Of a stretch of DNA of 64,000 nt, positions 41,886 through 50,786 are shown in pieces. The stretch's first letter is position 1, and the number at the start of each line of letters is the position of its first letter. Origin of the DNA: Agarivorans albus. GTDB taxonomy: Bacteria; Pseudomonadota; Gammaproteobacteria; Enterobacterales; Celerinatantimonadaceae. The translations under genes and the position numbers were made by a program. The stretch lies in NCBI RefSeq assembly GCF_019670105.1, contig NZ_AP023032.1, forward strand, positions 94,501 to 158,500. Reading direction: 5' to 3'. The notes below the pieces were generated by a model. It had not been told where the DNA came from and ran no database searches. It saw nothing but the letters and a program-made list of their open reading frames with translations.

Positions 41886-42878
41886 ATGAAGCTAAGATAC
41901 GCAGCACTGCTTTTGGTGAGCGGTTTTGCTCAAGCAGAAGACAGCTGTGGCAGTGTAACCATTGCCGACATGAACTGGAGTTCTGCAACAGTTATTGCCA
42001 ATGTAGATAAATTTATTTTAGAACATGGCTACGGCTGTGACGCTGAATTGGTGCCAGGGGATACCATGCCAACTACCGTCTCTATGATGGAAAAAGGCGA
42101 ACCAGATATTGCCCCCGAGTTATGGACTAACTCTGCTAAAGAAACGCTGGAACGTGGTGTAGCTGAAAAGCGCTTACGTTTTGCAGGTAAATCATTATCT
42201 GACGGCGGCGAAGAAGGCTTTTGGGTTCCTCAATACTTAGTTGACCAATACCCAGAAATCGCCACTATCGAAGGTGTTAAAAAACACTCTAAATTATTTG
42301 TTCACCCAGAAAGCAAAGAGCTTTCGGGCTTCTATGGCTGTCCAGCTGGCTGGAACTGCCAAATCTCTGCCAACAATCTCTTTAACGCTTTAGAACTTGA
42401 ACAATCAGGTTTCGAATTGATTGATCCAGGCTCAGGCGCGGGCTTGTCTGGCTCAATTGCAAAAGCCTACGCTCGCGAGCAAGGTTGGTTTGGTTACTAC
42501 TGGGCACCTACCGCAGTGCTAGGTAAATACAAAATGGTTAAAGTGGATACTGGTAATGGTATCGACGAGCAGGAATTCTTGACCTGTACTACTCAAGAAG
42601 ACTGTGAAAACCCTAAAGTAACTATGTACCCACCTTCGGCTGTACATTCGGTTACTACTGAAGATTTTGCTAGCAAAGCACCAGCTGCTTATGAATACAT
42701 TACTAAGCGTTCGTTTACTAATGCGCAAATGAACGAGTTATTGGCATGGATGGAAGATAACCAAGCCGATGGTGATGCTGCTATGTATCACTACCTAAGC
42801 GAGAATCCAGAAAGTTGGAAGGCTTGGGTGCCAGAAGATGTTGCCGCTAAGGTAAGTAAAGCCCTAGCCAGTATGTAG
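41886..42878 (+). CDS. Glycine betaine/proline-type ABC transporter, binding protein
   Basis: A 330-residue OpuAC-type periplasmic receptor. Signal peptide MKLRYAALLLVSGFAQA, then a ligand-binding fold with IADMNWSSATVIANVDKFIL, PTTVSMMEKGEPDIAPELWT, and GWFGYYWAPTAVLGKYKMV, whose aromatic residues form the cage for quaternary amines in this family. Starts at 41886 with AAGGATAGGGAT before it. First gene of the importer operon; a hairpin separates it from the permease gene. Confidence 0.88.
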   Translation: MKLRYAALLLVSGFAQAEDSCGSVTIADMNWSSATVIANVDKFILEHGYGCDAELVPGDTMPTTVSMMEKGEPDIAPELWTNSAKETLERGVAEKRLRFAGKSLSDGGEEGFWVPQYLVDQYPEIATIEGVKKHSKLFVHPESKELSGFYGCPAGWNCQISANNLFNALELEQSGFELIDPGSGAGLSGSIAKAYAREQGWFGYYWAPTAVLGKYKMVKVDTGNGIDEQEFLTCTTQEDCENPKVTMYPPSAVHSVTTEDFASKAPAAYEYITKRSFTNAQMNELLAWMEDNQADGDAAMYHYLSENPESWKAWVPEDVAAKVSKALASM

Positions 42879-42889
42879 TTTAAGTACAA

Positions 42890-42914
42890 AAAGGCCAACC
42901 TTAGGTTGGCCTTT
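42890..42914 (+). terminator. Intercistronic hairpin after the binding-protein gene
   Basis: Perfect 11-bp stem AAAGGCCAACC/GGTTGGCCTTT with a TTA loop, followed by CGCGTTTTT. It may partly terminate or protect the upstream mRNA so that the binding protein is made in excess of the permease, as is usual for such transporters. Confidence 0.65.
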
Positions 42915-42941
42915 CGCGTTTTTATATAGAGGTAGTTTGTT

Positions 42942-43841
42942 ATGGCGGATTCGTCATGGTTGGAACGTTTTCCACAAATGAGTCGAGCCGATCTCACCGT
43001 TATTCGTAAGTCTTTAGATGGTGCTTATCGTAATTTTTCCCGCGAGTATGGCGAGGCCATCGAATCGTTTTTTGACCCCCTGCTGCAGTTTTTAGTTTGG
43101 TTTGAAAAATTGCTAATCACCACGCCTTGGTGGTTGGTACTCATTGTTTGTGCCGGATTAGTGTATTTAGCCAGTCGATCTTGGAAATTGGTAATTGGTT
43201 CAGTGGTATCGCTGTTGTTGGTGGGCTACTTTGGGATGTGGGAAGACATGATGCGAACCATGAGCATTATTACCGTCTGTACCATGCTGGCAATCGCCTT
43301 GGGAATACCCATCGGTATTATTATGGCTCGCTCCAATCGTGCCCAAGCCATTATCACGCCTATGCTTGATGTTATGCAGACGCTGCCCGCCTTCGTGTAC
43401 TTAATTCCAGTAGTGATGCTGTTAGGTATTGGGAAAATACCGGGTGTGATTGCGGTGGTTATTTACGGCATTCCCCCAGTTATTCGCTTAACTAATCTTG
43501 GTATTCGTTTAGTGGATAAAGAAGTACTAGAAGCCGCCACTGCTTATGGCGCTAGCACCTGGCAACGTTTGTTTGGGGTGCAAATGCCTCTTGCAATGCC
43601 AACTATTATGGCCGGGATTAACCAAACTATTATGATGGCCTTATCAATGGTAGTTATTGCCTCTATGATTGGGGTAAAAGGCTTAGGCCAGCCAGTATTA
43701 AAATCTATTACTAACCAATATTTCACCTTGGGTTTACTTAACGGTTTAGCCATTGTTGCTTTAGCGATTATCTTTGACCGTGTGTCGCAAGCCTACGCCA
43801 AGCGCACCCAAGCTCACCTTCAAGGACTAAAGCATGACTGA
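42942..43841 (+). CDS. Betaine-type ABC transporter permease
   Basis: A 299-residue inner-membrane permease of the ProW/OpuAB class. After an amphipathic N-terminal region it has helices WWLVLIVCAGLVYLA, TVCTMLAIALGIPIGIIMA and LPAFVYLIPVVMLLGIG, with the ATPase-contact EAA loop EAATAYGASTWQRLFGVQMPLAMP. The next gene overlaps it by 8 bases. Confidence 0.92.
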   Translation: MADSSWLERFPQMSRADLTVIRKSLDGAYRNFSREYGEAIESFFDPLLQFLVWFEKLLITTPWWLVLIVCAGLVYLASRSWKLVIGSVVSLLLVGYFGMWEDMMRTMSIITVCTMLAIALGIPIGIIMARSNRAQAIITPMLDVMQTLPAFVYLIPVVMLLGIGKIPGVIAVVIYGIPPVIRLTNLGIRLVDKEVLEAATAYGASTWQRLFGVQMPLAMPTIMAGINQTIMMALSMVVIASMIGVKGLGQPVLKSITNQYFTLGLLNGLAIVALAIIFDRVSQAYAKRTQAHLQGLKHD

Positions 43842-45051
43842 GCCGCTCGTTAAAATTCAGGGCTTGTACAAGCTATTTGGTGAGAACCCTAAACAGGTAA
43901 TGCCGCGGGTTAAAGCCGGAGAAAGCAAAGACAAAATCTTAGCTGATACTGGCCATACTCTAGGTCTAAAAGATATTAACCTTGAGATTCAACAGGGTGA
44001 GATTTACGTCATCATGGGCTTATCGGGCTCGGGTAAATCTACCCTTATTCGTCACTTCAATCGCTTAATCGACCCGACCGAAGGGGTGATTAGCATTGAA
44101 GGCACCGACGTGATGAAGTTGAGCTCTAAAGAGTTACAAGATTTTCGTCGTCATAAAATGTCGATGGTATTTCAGCGCTTTGGTTTAATGCCACATCGCA
44201 CCGTAATTGAGAATGTAGCCTATGGCTTAACTGTACAAGGTGTGGCTAAAGAACAACGTTTAGCTAAAGCCCAAGAGTGGTTAGATACCGTAGGTTTAAA
44301 TGGTTATGAGCAGCAGTATCCGGCGCAACTTTCTGGCGGACAACAGCAGCGGGTTGGTTTAGCTCGCGCTTTGTGTACCGACGCAGAGATACTGTTGATG
44401 GACGAAGCCTTTTCAGCTCTTGACCCGCTGATCCGCAGTGAAATGCAAGATCAGCTCATCGAGCTACAAGAAACCTTGCACAAAACCATTATCTTTATTA
44501 CTCATGATTTAGATGAAGCACTACGATTGGGCGACAAAATTGCCATCCTTAAAGACGGTGAAGTGGTTCAGCAAGGCACGCCAGATGACATTTTGTTGCA
44601 CCCAGCAACAGATTACGTTGAAGCTTTTGTTAAAGACGTGAACAGAGCTCGCGCCTTAACGGTAGAAACCGTGATGCAGCCACCTGCTCGTCGGATTACG
44701 GCAGATACCATCAGTGAAGCCTTACAGCAGATGAAGAAAATCAAGGGGGATTATGCCTACCACGTAACCGAAGAAGGTTATCAAGGCATTGTTACTCAAG
44801 ATGCTTTAGAAGAAGCTTCAATCAACAAAGATAATGAGCAGTTTGAATCTTGTGAGTATCAAGATGTGCCTACGGTTTCACCTGATGCGATCATTGAAAG
44901 TGTACTTACCGAGAGTTTAGAAACCGAGTTCTCTTTACCGGTGGTAGATGAAGATGGCAACCTTAAGGGTGAGTTAACCCGTAGCTCTGTGGCCGAGGTG
45001 TTTGCAGACCCTGACACTGAAGAAGAAACTGCCAGCGTAGCCTCGAAATAA
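43834..45051 (+). CDS. Betaine-type ABC transporter ATPase with CBS domains
   Basis: A 405-residue ATPase of the ProV/OpuAA class. Walker A GLSGSGKST, signature LSGGQQQRV, Walker B ILLMDEAFSALD and the H-loop THDLDEA are intact. After about residue 275 come two CBS domains (PPARRITADTISEALQQMKKIKG..., then the part around IIESVLTES), which in OpuA sense ionic strength and gate transport. With the receptor and permease genes it forms an osmoprotectant uptake system. Confidence 0.93.
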   Translation: MTEPLVKIQGLYKLFGENPKQVMPRVKAGESKDKILADTGHTLGLKDINLEIQQGEIYVIMGLSGSGKSTLIRHFNRLIDPTEGVISIEGTDVMKLSSKELQDFRRHKMSMVFQRFGLMPHRTVIENVAYGLTVQGVAKEQRLAKAQEWLDTVGLNGYEQQYPAQLSGGQQQRVGLARALCTDAEILLMDEAFSALDPLIRSEMQDQLIELQETLHKTIIFITHDLDEALRLGDKIAILKDGEVVQQGTPDDILLHPATDYVEAFVKDVNRARALTVETVMQPPARRITADTISEALQQMKKIKGDYAYHVTEEGYQGIVTQDALEEASINKDNEQFESCEYQDVPTVSPDAIIESVLTESLETEFSLPVVDEDGNLKGELTRSSVAEVFADPDTEEETASVASK

Positions 45052-45062
45052 TATTGTCAAAC

Positions 45063-45100
45063 AGCCTTGTTAGAGTCCTTCTAACAAGGCTTTGATTTTT
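45063..45100 (+). terminator. Terminator of the ABC importer operon
   Basis: Twelve-base stem AGCCTTGTTAGA/TCTAACAAGGCT with a 5-base loop, followed by TTGATTTTT. Confidence 0.88.
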
Positions 45101-45127
45101 CTACAGTATAAAGCTTAATACTAGGAG

Positions 45128-45613
45128 ATGGTTTTGAGTTTTACGATTCATCCCATTGATGCCTCTCATAATCAAGCAGTTAAACAGCTGATTCAGCGTG
45201 GCGGCCGTGAATTTGGCGCTATAGGTGATGGCTTTGGACCTTCTGATCCAGAAGTAGAAGCAATGAGCCTGAACTACCGTGAGCCTCAACGGGGTTATTG
45301 GGTGGCATTGCTGCAAAATCAAGTTGTAGGCTGCGGAGGTATTGCAGAATTAGACGATGCTTCAAAAACCTGTGAGCTACGTAAGCTGTTTGTTAATCCA
45401 CAATACCGAGGCCAAGGTATTGGTAAGGCCTTAGCCAAGCATTGTTTACAAGAAGCAAAACAACGTGGTTATAAGCAGTGCTACTTAGATACCTTAAGCA
45501 CCATGGAGTCGGCTATTGCCTTGTACCAGTCTTTAGGTTTTAACCATTTGTCAGAGCCTTTTTTTAATAGCATTCACAGCGGTTGTAATGTGTGGATGAT
45601 GAAAACACTGTAA
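45128..45613 (+). CDS. GNAT family acetyltransferase
   Basis: A 161-residue (or 159 from the TTG at 45134) acetyltransferase. Core: GYWVALLQNQVVGCGGIAEL, the motif A loop LRKLFVNPQYRGQGIGKAL with Q-R-G-Q-G-I-G, and ALYQSLGFNHL. AGGAG abuts the ATG at 45128 but has the right distance to the TTG at 45134, so the start may be the TTG. Substrate unknown. Confidence 0.87.
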   Translation: MVLSFTIHPIDASHNQAVKQLIQRGGREFGAIGDGFGPSDPEVEAMSLNYREPQRGYWVALLQNQVVGCGGIAELDDASKTCELRKLFVNPQYRGQGIGKALAKHCLQEAKQRGYKQCYLDTLSTMESAIALYQSLGFNHLSEPFFNSIHSGCNVWMMKTL

Positions 45614-45633
45614 ATACTTAATTGAGAGAAGTA

Positions 45634-46056
45634 ATGCATATTCAATTATTCGCGCCTCAAGATGATTTAGCCAAACTTGCCGACGTAATGTTGCTGCTTC
45701 GCCCCTGCTTTAGTAAGGAGCAGTTGATTGAGCAAATTAGCTTACAGCTGCAGCAGGGCTATCAATTGGCTTATTTAACCATGGATGAGCAAGTTGCTGC
45801 GGTGGCTGGTTTTGTTATCGGCTGGAAGCTGTCTTGGGGAAAACATTTGTATTTAGATGATTTAGTCACGATAGAAAACGCACGTTCTAAAGGTGTTGGT
45901 TTGCAGTTGCTACAGTGGTTGGAAAATTACGCTAAACAACAGGGTTGCGAGCAGTTTCATTTAGGCTCTGGTGTGCAGCGCTTTGGTGCGCACCGCTTTT
46001 ACTTACGTAATGGTTTTGATATTAAGAGCCATCATTTTACTAAACAATTAGTTTAG
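45634..46056 (+). CDS. GNAT family acetyltransferase
   Basis: A 140-residue acetyltransferase with VAAVAGFVIGWKL, LDDLVTIENARSKGVGLQLLQWL (motif A with SKGVG) and HRFYLRNGFDIKSHHF. The ATG at 45634 has GAGAGAAG five bases upstream. It lies 20 bases after the previous acetyltransferase gene and may be cotranscribed, but the two sequences are not close paralogues. Confidence 0.85.
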   Translation: MHIQLFAPQDDLAKLADVMLLLRPCFSKEQLIEQISLQLQQGYQLAYLTMDEQVAAVAGFVIGWKLSWGKHLYLDDLVTIENARSKGVGLQLLQWLENYAKQQGCEQFHLGSGVQRFGAHRFYLRNGFDIKSHHFTKQLV

Positions 46057-46091
46057 GCTGAGTGAAAGGGTAAGTGTAGTAAGAGCTATAA

Positions 46092-46119
46092 TAAGAGCAG
46101 CCAAGAGCTGCTCTTTTTT
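46092..46119 (+). terminator. Terminator after the acetyltransferase pair
   Basis: Stem AGAGCAGC/GCTGCTCT (46094-46114) followed by six Ts, just before the convergent minus-strand gene. Confidence 0.88.
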
Positions 46120-46121
46120 AT

Positions 46122-46637
46122 CTAGCGCATCGCCAAATCAAAATGGCCAGTAGTACATAAGTGCTGCATGCGATCATAAGTGGCGGTAAAGCCTTTAAGC
46201 GATATTGCCTTTCTATCTAGTTTTAAGTTTCCAGTGGTAATAGCTTGCTCACTAAATAACAAGTATCTGCCTTGTTTTAGTTGCTCAACTTGCTCCATCG
46301 AGCTCAAGCTATAGTTAACTTGGCTAAGAGTAGTTTTAAGTGCTTGGTTATCAACAGATACATGCTGGCTTGGGCCATTTAGTAGGTTGTGTTTAACCGA
46401 AACGCTACCATCATTGGCGCAGCTTAGTTTTAAAACTGCATAGCCATCGACGATACCAACTAAGCCACGGATTCCCGCTGGGCGCTTACCTTTACTAGTG
46501 CTATAGCTTTGATAGTTTATTTGGGCATTGGCATTGATAAACTCCGCAGGAGTGGTTTCTACCAAATGGCTATTAAATGCCCATGATTGAAAAGACAGCG
46601 TGCTAAGCAATCCAATCATTGTTGCTAATGTTCTCAC
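46122..46637 (-). CDS. Exported protein of unknown function, tandem paralogue 1
   Basis: A 171-residue protein with signal peptide ending near SWA-FNSHL. The mature part (about 150 residues) holds two cysteines (LKLSCANDGS and QHLCTTGHF) that could pair, and blocks INANAQINYQSYSTSKGKRP, GIRGLVGIVDGYAVLKLSC and AISLKGFTATYDRM. It is clearly homologous to the next gene upstream (46779-47267). No known family recognised; beta-rich by pattern. Confidence 0.6.
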   Translation of the reverse strand: MRTLATMIGLLSTLSFQSWAFNSHLVETTPAEFINANAQINYQSYSTSKGKRPAGIRGLVGIVDGYAVLKLSCANDGSVSVKHNLLNGPSQHVSVDNQALKTTLSQVNYSLSSMEQVEQLKQGRYLLFSEQAITTGNLKLDRKAISLKGFTATYDRMQHLCTTGHFDLAMR

Positions 46638-46778
46638 GAAAGTTCCTTGATAAATATCTTTATAATTCGTTTAATTATTAGCCTGTTTTTCCGTTTTGAT
46701 TGGAATATACAGAAGCTAAAAAGTGCATTCAAGTTTGTATGACAAATTCGTGAGCTTTTTAATTAAACTGTGTTAGCG

Positions 46779-47267
46779 CTAACGTTTTGAGGCGATTTTT
46801 TGCTCTGAGCAGAGTGTTTCTACTCGTTGGTAAGTTTCGGAAAAACCGGCAAGTGAAATGGTAGATGCTGGAATGCTAAGGTTGCCGATGTTAATACTTG
46901 CGTGAGTAAGCTGAAAGCTCTTTTGATTGTTTAAGGCATTAGTTTGTTTAGGGCTAAACACTTGATTAAAAGGTGGAAAAGCTTGTTGGTTGTTTAGTCG
47001 AGCGTTGTTATTGCTAACTAGGTTATGGTGTACTTGAACGCCGCCATCTGCCGCACAATTGATCTTTAAGATTGCGTAGTTCTCAACATGTCCAACTAAG
47101 CCTTCAATACGTACCCTAAATGGCCCTTTGCTGGTGTTTTGATATAAATAGTTAACTTGGGCGTTTTCATTGATTCGCTCATTAGGCAAAGGATGAAGTT
47201 TGTAACTATTGAACGCTAGGCTGGGGTTTGAGCTTATTATAAGTATAAGCATTAGTGTGAGTCGCAT
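46779..47267 (-). CDS. Exported protein of unknown function, tandem paralogue 2
   Basis: A 162-residue protein from the ATG at 47267 (AAGGA upstream; a frame starting at 47306 would add a non-signal N-terminus). Signal peptide MRLTLMLILIISSNPSLA, then INENAQVNYLYQNTSKGPFR, IEGLVGHVENYAILKINCAADG and TISLAGFSETYQRVETLC, matching its downstream neighbour segment by segment. Same two cysteines. The two genes are a tandem duplication; 141 bases lie between them. Function unknown. Confidence 0.6.
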   Translation of the reverse strand: MRLTLMLILIISSNPSLAFNSYKLHPLPNERINENAQVNYLYQNTSKGPFRVRIEGLVGHVENYAILKINCAADGGVQVHHNLVSNNNARLNNQQAFPPFNQVFSPKQTNALNNQKSFQLTHASINIGNLSIPASTISLAGFSETYQRVETLCSEQKIASKR

Positions 47268-47497
47268 GTCTAGTCCTTGAAATTCTAGAGTAATATTCCA
47301 ACTCATTGATTAACTTCCGTTAAAGCGTTTGCTTAAATGGTATTTAATAATATTAAAGCCAATAATTGTGACAGTTAAGATAATTAGGTCATTCCTATAT
47401 GTAAAAAGGTAATTGTGTTGAAAAACCGTTGCTTATTTAGGTTGTAAGTTTGACTGGAGTTGAGCAATTGTTGAGCAGAAGTAAGGATATTTAGCTT

Positions 47498-48028
47498 ATG
47501 ACAGAATGTATTAGGGATGCTCGAGAGGGTGACAGTCAGCAGATTTGCCAAATCTATAATTATTACGTTGAGACTAGTGGTGCTACGTTTGAAGAGCAGC
47601 TAGTGAGTCAAGGTGTTATGGCGGAGCGTATAGCCAGTATTCAGAAACAACTGCCTTGGTTGGTATTTGAAGAATCTGGAGAGATCCTCGGGTACGCCTA
47701 TGTGAGCCCTTGGAAGCCGAGGAGTGCTTATCGTTTCTCCGTAGAAAGCTCAATCTACATTGCCAATAATGCAGCAGGTAAAGGCATTGGTAAGAGATTG
47801 TATCAAGCCTTGTTAGAGCGATTATCCGACTATCCTATAAGCACGGTAATTGCAGGTATAGCGTTACCAAATCCAGCAAGCATTAAACTGCATGAGTATT
47901 TGGGCTTTCATAAAGTGGCAGAGTTTGAACGTGTGGGTTTTAAGTTTGGCAACTGGATAAATGTGGGCTATTGGCAGCAACAGATAAAAACTGAAGAGCA
48001 GATTAATCAGTGCTTGAATAAGGACTAG
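47498..48028 (+). CDS. Phosphinothricin-type N-acetyltransferase
   Basis: A 176-residue GNAT enzyme of the Pat/MddA (YncA) family: IRDAREGDSQQICQIYNYYVETSGATFEE opening, YAYVSPWKPRSAYRFSVESSIYI, the acetyl-CoA loop NNAAGKGIGKRLY, and LPNPASIKLHEYLGFHKV. Members acetylate methionine sulfoximine, phosphinothricin or methionine analogues, and in life probably an amino acid. Followed two bases later by the DUF2164 gene. Confidence 0.9.
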   Translation: MTECIRDAREGDSQQICQIYNYYVETSGATFEEQLVSQGVMAERIASIQKQLPWLVFEESGEILGYAYVSPWKPRSAYRFSVESSIYIANNAAGKGIGKRLYQALLERLSDYPISTVIAGIALPNPASIKLHEYLGFHKVAEFERVGFKFGNWINVGYWQQQIKTEEQINQCLNKD

Positions 48029-48030
48029 TC

Positions 48031-48279
48031 ATGTCAAAAATAGAGTTTTCTAGTGAGCAGAAAACAGCGTTGGTAAACAAAATTCAAGGCTATTGCGAGC
48101 AGCAATTAGACATTGAGATAGGCCAATTTGATGCAGAGTTTTTGTTGGACTTCTTCTCTGAAGAAATAGGGGCTTTTTACTACAATCAAGGCTTACAAGA
48201 TGCTCAGGCAGTAGTACAAAATCGTATCGATAGTATTGCCGACGAGCTCTATGAAATAGAGAAACCCACTAAGTGGTAA
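48031..48279 (+). CDS. DUF2164 protein
   Basis: An 82-residue acidic protein of the DUF2164 family: IEFSSEQKTALVNKIQGYCEQQLDIEIGQFDAEFLLDFFSEEIGAFYYNQGLQDA. Function unknown. AAGGA is placed right for the ATG at 48031. Translational coupling with the upstream acetyltransferase is likely. Confidence 0.87.
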   Translation: MSKIEFSSEQKTALVNKIQGYCEQQLDIEIGQFDAEFLLDFFSEEIGAFYYNQGLQDAQAVVQNRIDSIADELYEIEKPTKW

Positions 48280-48297
48280 CAGGAGTAACTGTTAGCG

Positions 48298-48990
48298 ATG
48301 AAAACTATTGGCATTATTGGTGGAATGAGTTGGGAATCTAGTCTTAGCTATTACCAGCAGTTAAATTTAGCCATTAAGCAGGCAAAGGGTGGATTACATT
48401 CGGCGAAGATTCACTTAGTGAGCGTAGATTTTGCTGAAATAGAGGCCCTGCAGCATCAAGGTAACTGGGCTGCCTTAGCCAATAAAATGGTGGACGCTGG
48501 GTTATCGGTGCAAGCTTCGGGTGCTGACTTTCTACTAATTGCCACTAATACCATGCATAAAGTTGCGGCAGAAGTGGAGCAAGCGCTGCAGATCCCTTTG
48601 TTACATATCGCCGATGCCACTGCTAATAAACTGCTGGAGGATGGTATTAAGAAAGTGGGATTACTGGGTACCCGCTTCACTATGGAGCAAGATTTTTATA
48701 AAGGGCGACTAGAGCAGCGCGGCTTAGAAGTTTTGGTTCCACAAGAAAAGGGCATTGAGACAGTTCATCAGATTATTTACCAAGAGCTGTGCTTAGGTAA
48801 TATCAATGCTGACTCTCGAGAACGGTATTTGGCAGAAATTGCTGAGCTAGCAGCGCGAGGTGCCGAAGCGGTGATCTTGGGCTGTACAGAAATTGGTTTA
48901 CTAGTGCAACAAAACCATTGTGACTTGCCTTTATACGATACCACGGCCATTCATGTTGCAGCCGCTGCGGCAGAGTCTTTAGCTAAATAA
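48298..48990 (+). CDS. Aspartate/glutamate-family amino acid racemase
   Basis: A 230-residue racemase of the Asp/Glu/hydantoin family, YgeA-like. It keeps MKTIGIIGGMSWESSLSYYQ, the ATNTMHK motif in which a threonine replaces the first catalytic cysteine (as in YgeA) and the second cysteine in LGCTEIGLL. YgeA acts on several amino acids with homoserine among the best substrates; a similar broad role is likely. Confidence 0.88.
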   Translation: MKTIGIIGGMSWESSLSYYQQLNLAIKQAKGGLHSAKIHLVSVDFAEIEALQHQGNWAALANKMVDAGLSVQASGADFLLIATNTMHKVAAEVEQALQIPLLHIADATANKLLEDGIKKVGLLGTRFTMEQDFYKGRLEQRGLEVLVPQEKGIETVHQIIYQELCLGNINADSRERYLAEIAELAARGAEAVILGCTEIGLLVQQNHCDLPLYDTTAIHVAAAAAESLAK

Positions 48991-49007
48991 GCTAGTGACT
49001 GAAAAAC

Positions 49008-49036
49008 AAAAAACGGTCCGTAGGGACCGTTTTTTT
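49008..49036. terminator. Bidirectional terminator between racemase and cold-shock genes
   Basis: Stem ACGGTCC/GGACCGT with a 4-base loop, flanked by six As and seven Ts. It can end both convergent transcripts. Confidence 0.9.
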
Positions 49037-49100
49037 AAGCTTAAAGCTAGTGTCTAATTAATCTGAAGACTAATTGGAGACTTATGCCTTAAAAGCCAGA

Positions 49101-49301
49101 TTAAGCAACTTTTACGTTAGCAGCTTGAGGACCTTTTGGACCTTCTTCTACTTCAAAAGTAACTTCTTGGCCTTCAGCTAAAGTTTTGTAACCTTCGCTT
49201 TGAATAGCACGGAAGTGTACGAATACATCTTTACCGTCTGGACGCTCGATGAAACCAAAACCTTTTTGCTCGTCGAACCATTTTACGCGACCTGTAGCCA
49301 T
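49101..49301 (-). CDS. CspA-family cold-shock protein
   Basis: A 66-residue single cold-shock domain with RNP1 [11 protein letters not shown] and RNP2 DVFVHFRAI. It binds single-stranded RNA and DNA and melts mRNA structure. The start at 49301 gives [15 protein letters not shown] with GGAGA before it; a frame from 49388 would add 29 unrelated residues and lies in the mRNA leader. Confidence 0.95.
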   Translation of the reverse strand: MATGRVKWFDEQKGFGFIERPDGKDVFVHFRAIQSEGYKTLAEGQEVTFEVEEGPKGPQAANVKVA

Positions 49302-49606
49302 GAGTAATCTCCAAAAATAATAAATAAAATTTATCCAAAAATAGATAAATCTAGGGTGCCGAAAGATGCAGAAATTACTTACGAACAAACAGGGTGAAAT
49401 TGCGAAAAATCAACGTATTTGTATGGGGCATAAATATCCGCTGTAACCTTTACCAGCGAGCGAAGTGTAACGTATATTGGGGTAATGTAAAGGTGTATTC
49501 GTGATCTTTCGTCAACTGTTCAGATCAGTTGGGTGACTTCTCTTGAGCCAAGCATACCCGCGGGCTTGCTAACTATTAGACTTTAGTTTAATCAACAAGG
49601 ACTGTT
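49302..49606. promoter_or_regulatory. Cold-shock gene leader and divergent promoter region
   Basis: A 305-base region between the cold-shock gene and the PhzF-like gene. The 80 bases next to the cold-shock start are AT-rich with a 7-bp hairpin ATTTATC/GATAAAT (49329-49350), consistent with a long, structured 5' leader as in cspA genes. I could not find a canonical cold box. Confidence 0.45.
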
Positions 49607-50398
49607 ATGAACTTAAAAATGCATCAGGTAGATAGCTTCACCCGTGATCTTTTTGGCGGCAACCCTGCTGCGGTTATTGTCTTAGAAGCTTGGTTAGAAG
49701 ATAGCGTAATGCAGGCCATTGCTATCGAAAATAACCTTTCTGAAACAGCCTTTTTAGTAGCCGACGAACCGGGCTCCTACCTTATTCGTTGGTTTTCTCC
49801 CATCTGCGAAATTGACTTCTGTGGCCACGCTACATTGGCAGCAGCTCATGTTTTGTTTAATCAACAACCCACGCTGCAAGAACTCCACTTTACTACCTTG
49901 CAAGTGGGTGAACTAAAAGCGCGCCGTGGTGATAATGGTTTAATTGCAATGGACTTTCCGAGTTGCCCGCCACACATGGAGTTTGAAACGCCGTCGGCGT
50001 TGCTTGATGGTGTATCGGTTAAACCCAGTGAAGTATGGCGAAATCAACAAGCCTATTTTCTGGTCTACCAACAACAAGCCCAAGTTGAGGCCCTTGAGGT
50101 TGATCTAGATCTGCTCAAAACCTTAGCGCCTTATGATGTTGTAGTGACAGCCCCTGGTGAAGAACATGATTTTGTTTCACGTTATTTTTGGCCAGCCAAT
50201 GGCGGTGCTGAAGATCCGGTCACTGGTTCAATTCATGCGGGCCTAACACCGTTTTGGACTAAGCGCTTGGGTAAAGATGAGCTACAGGCCTACCAAGCTT
50301 CTAAGCGTGGTGGAGTATTACATTGTCAGCAGCTTGGCGATCGAGTCACTATTGCGGGTCATGCCAAAACCTATTTTGAAGGCACTGTGTTTTTGTAA
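49607..50398 (+). CDS. PhzF-family epimerase/isomerase
   Basis: A 263-residue protein of the PhzF fold: MHQVDSFTRDLFGGNPAAVIV, NNLSETAFL with the acid/base E46, EIDFCGHATLAAAHVL and GGAEDPVTGSIHAGLTPFW. Members isomerise cyclic or allylic substrates; most bacterial ones outside phenazine pathways have unknown substrates. First of a run of short genes (VOC, EamA, GST, DUF1801) in one direction with small or overlapping spacers. Confidence 0.9.
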   Translation: MNLKMHQVDSFTRDLFGGNPAAVIVLEAWLEDSVMQAIAIENNLSETAFLVADEPGSYLIRWFSPICEIDFCGHATLAAAHVLFNQQPTLQELHFTTLQVGELKARRGDNGLIAMDFPSCPPHMEFETPSALLDGVSVKPSEVWRNQQAYFLVYQQQAQVEALEVDLDLLKTLAPYDVVVTAPGEEHDFVSRYFWPANGGAEDPVTGSIHAGLTPFWTKRLGKDELQAYQASKRGGVLHCQQLGDRVTIAGHAKTYFEGTVFL

Positions 50399-50429
50399 TT
50401 TATTCAAATAAATAGCCAAGGAACGCGTA

Positions 50430-50786
50430 ATGAATCAGCACGAAAAATTAAACTATGTTGAGTTTCCCAGCAGTGATTTAGCGGCGACTAAACAGTTTTT
50501 TAGCCAAGCCTTTGCGTGGCAATTTGAAGACTTTGGTGAGCAATATACGGCCTTTTCTGGTCAAGGTTTAGATGGCGGTTTTTTCCACGCTCCTTTAGCT
50601 TCTAGTACTGAAAATGGTGCTGCTTTACTGGTTTTTTATAGTGAACAGCTTGAGCAAACCTTGGCTAAAGTCGAAGCGGCAGGTGGGAGAATAGTAAAAG
50701 ACATTTTTAGTTTCCCTGGTGGTCGACGTTTTCATTTTTGCGAGCCTAGTGGTAATGAGTTTGCGGTATGGTCAGACAGTGAATAA
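50430..50786 (+). CDS. VOC (glyoxalase-like) family protein
   Basis: A 118-residue VOC-fold protein: NYVEFPSSDLAATKQFFSQAFAWQFEDFG, LDGGFFHAP and FHFCEPSGNEFAVWSD at the end, with the conserved metal-site glutamate in the last strand. Such proteins include lactoylglutathione lyases and antibiotic-binding relatives; substrate unknown. Overlaps the next gene. Confidence 0.87.
   Translation: MNQHEKLNYVEFPSSDLAATKQFFSQAFAWQFEDFGEQYTAFSGQGLDGGFFHAPLASSTENGAALLVFYSEQLEQTLAKVEAAGGRIVKDIFSFPGGRRFHFCEPSGNEFAVWSDSE

Noticed and set aside
45128..46056. The two neighbouring acetyltransferases as a toxin-antitoxin pair
   Set aside because: Both are ordinary GNAT enzymes and neither neighbour is a ribbon-helix-helix antitoxin as in TacT systems.
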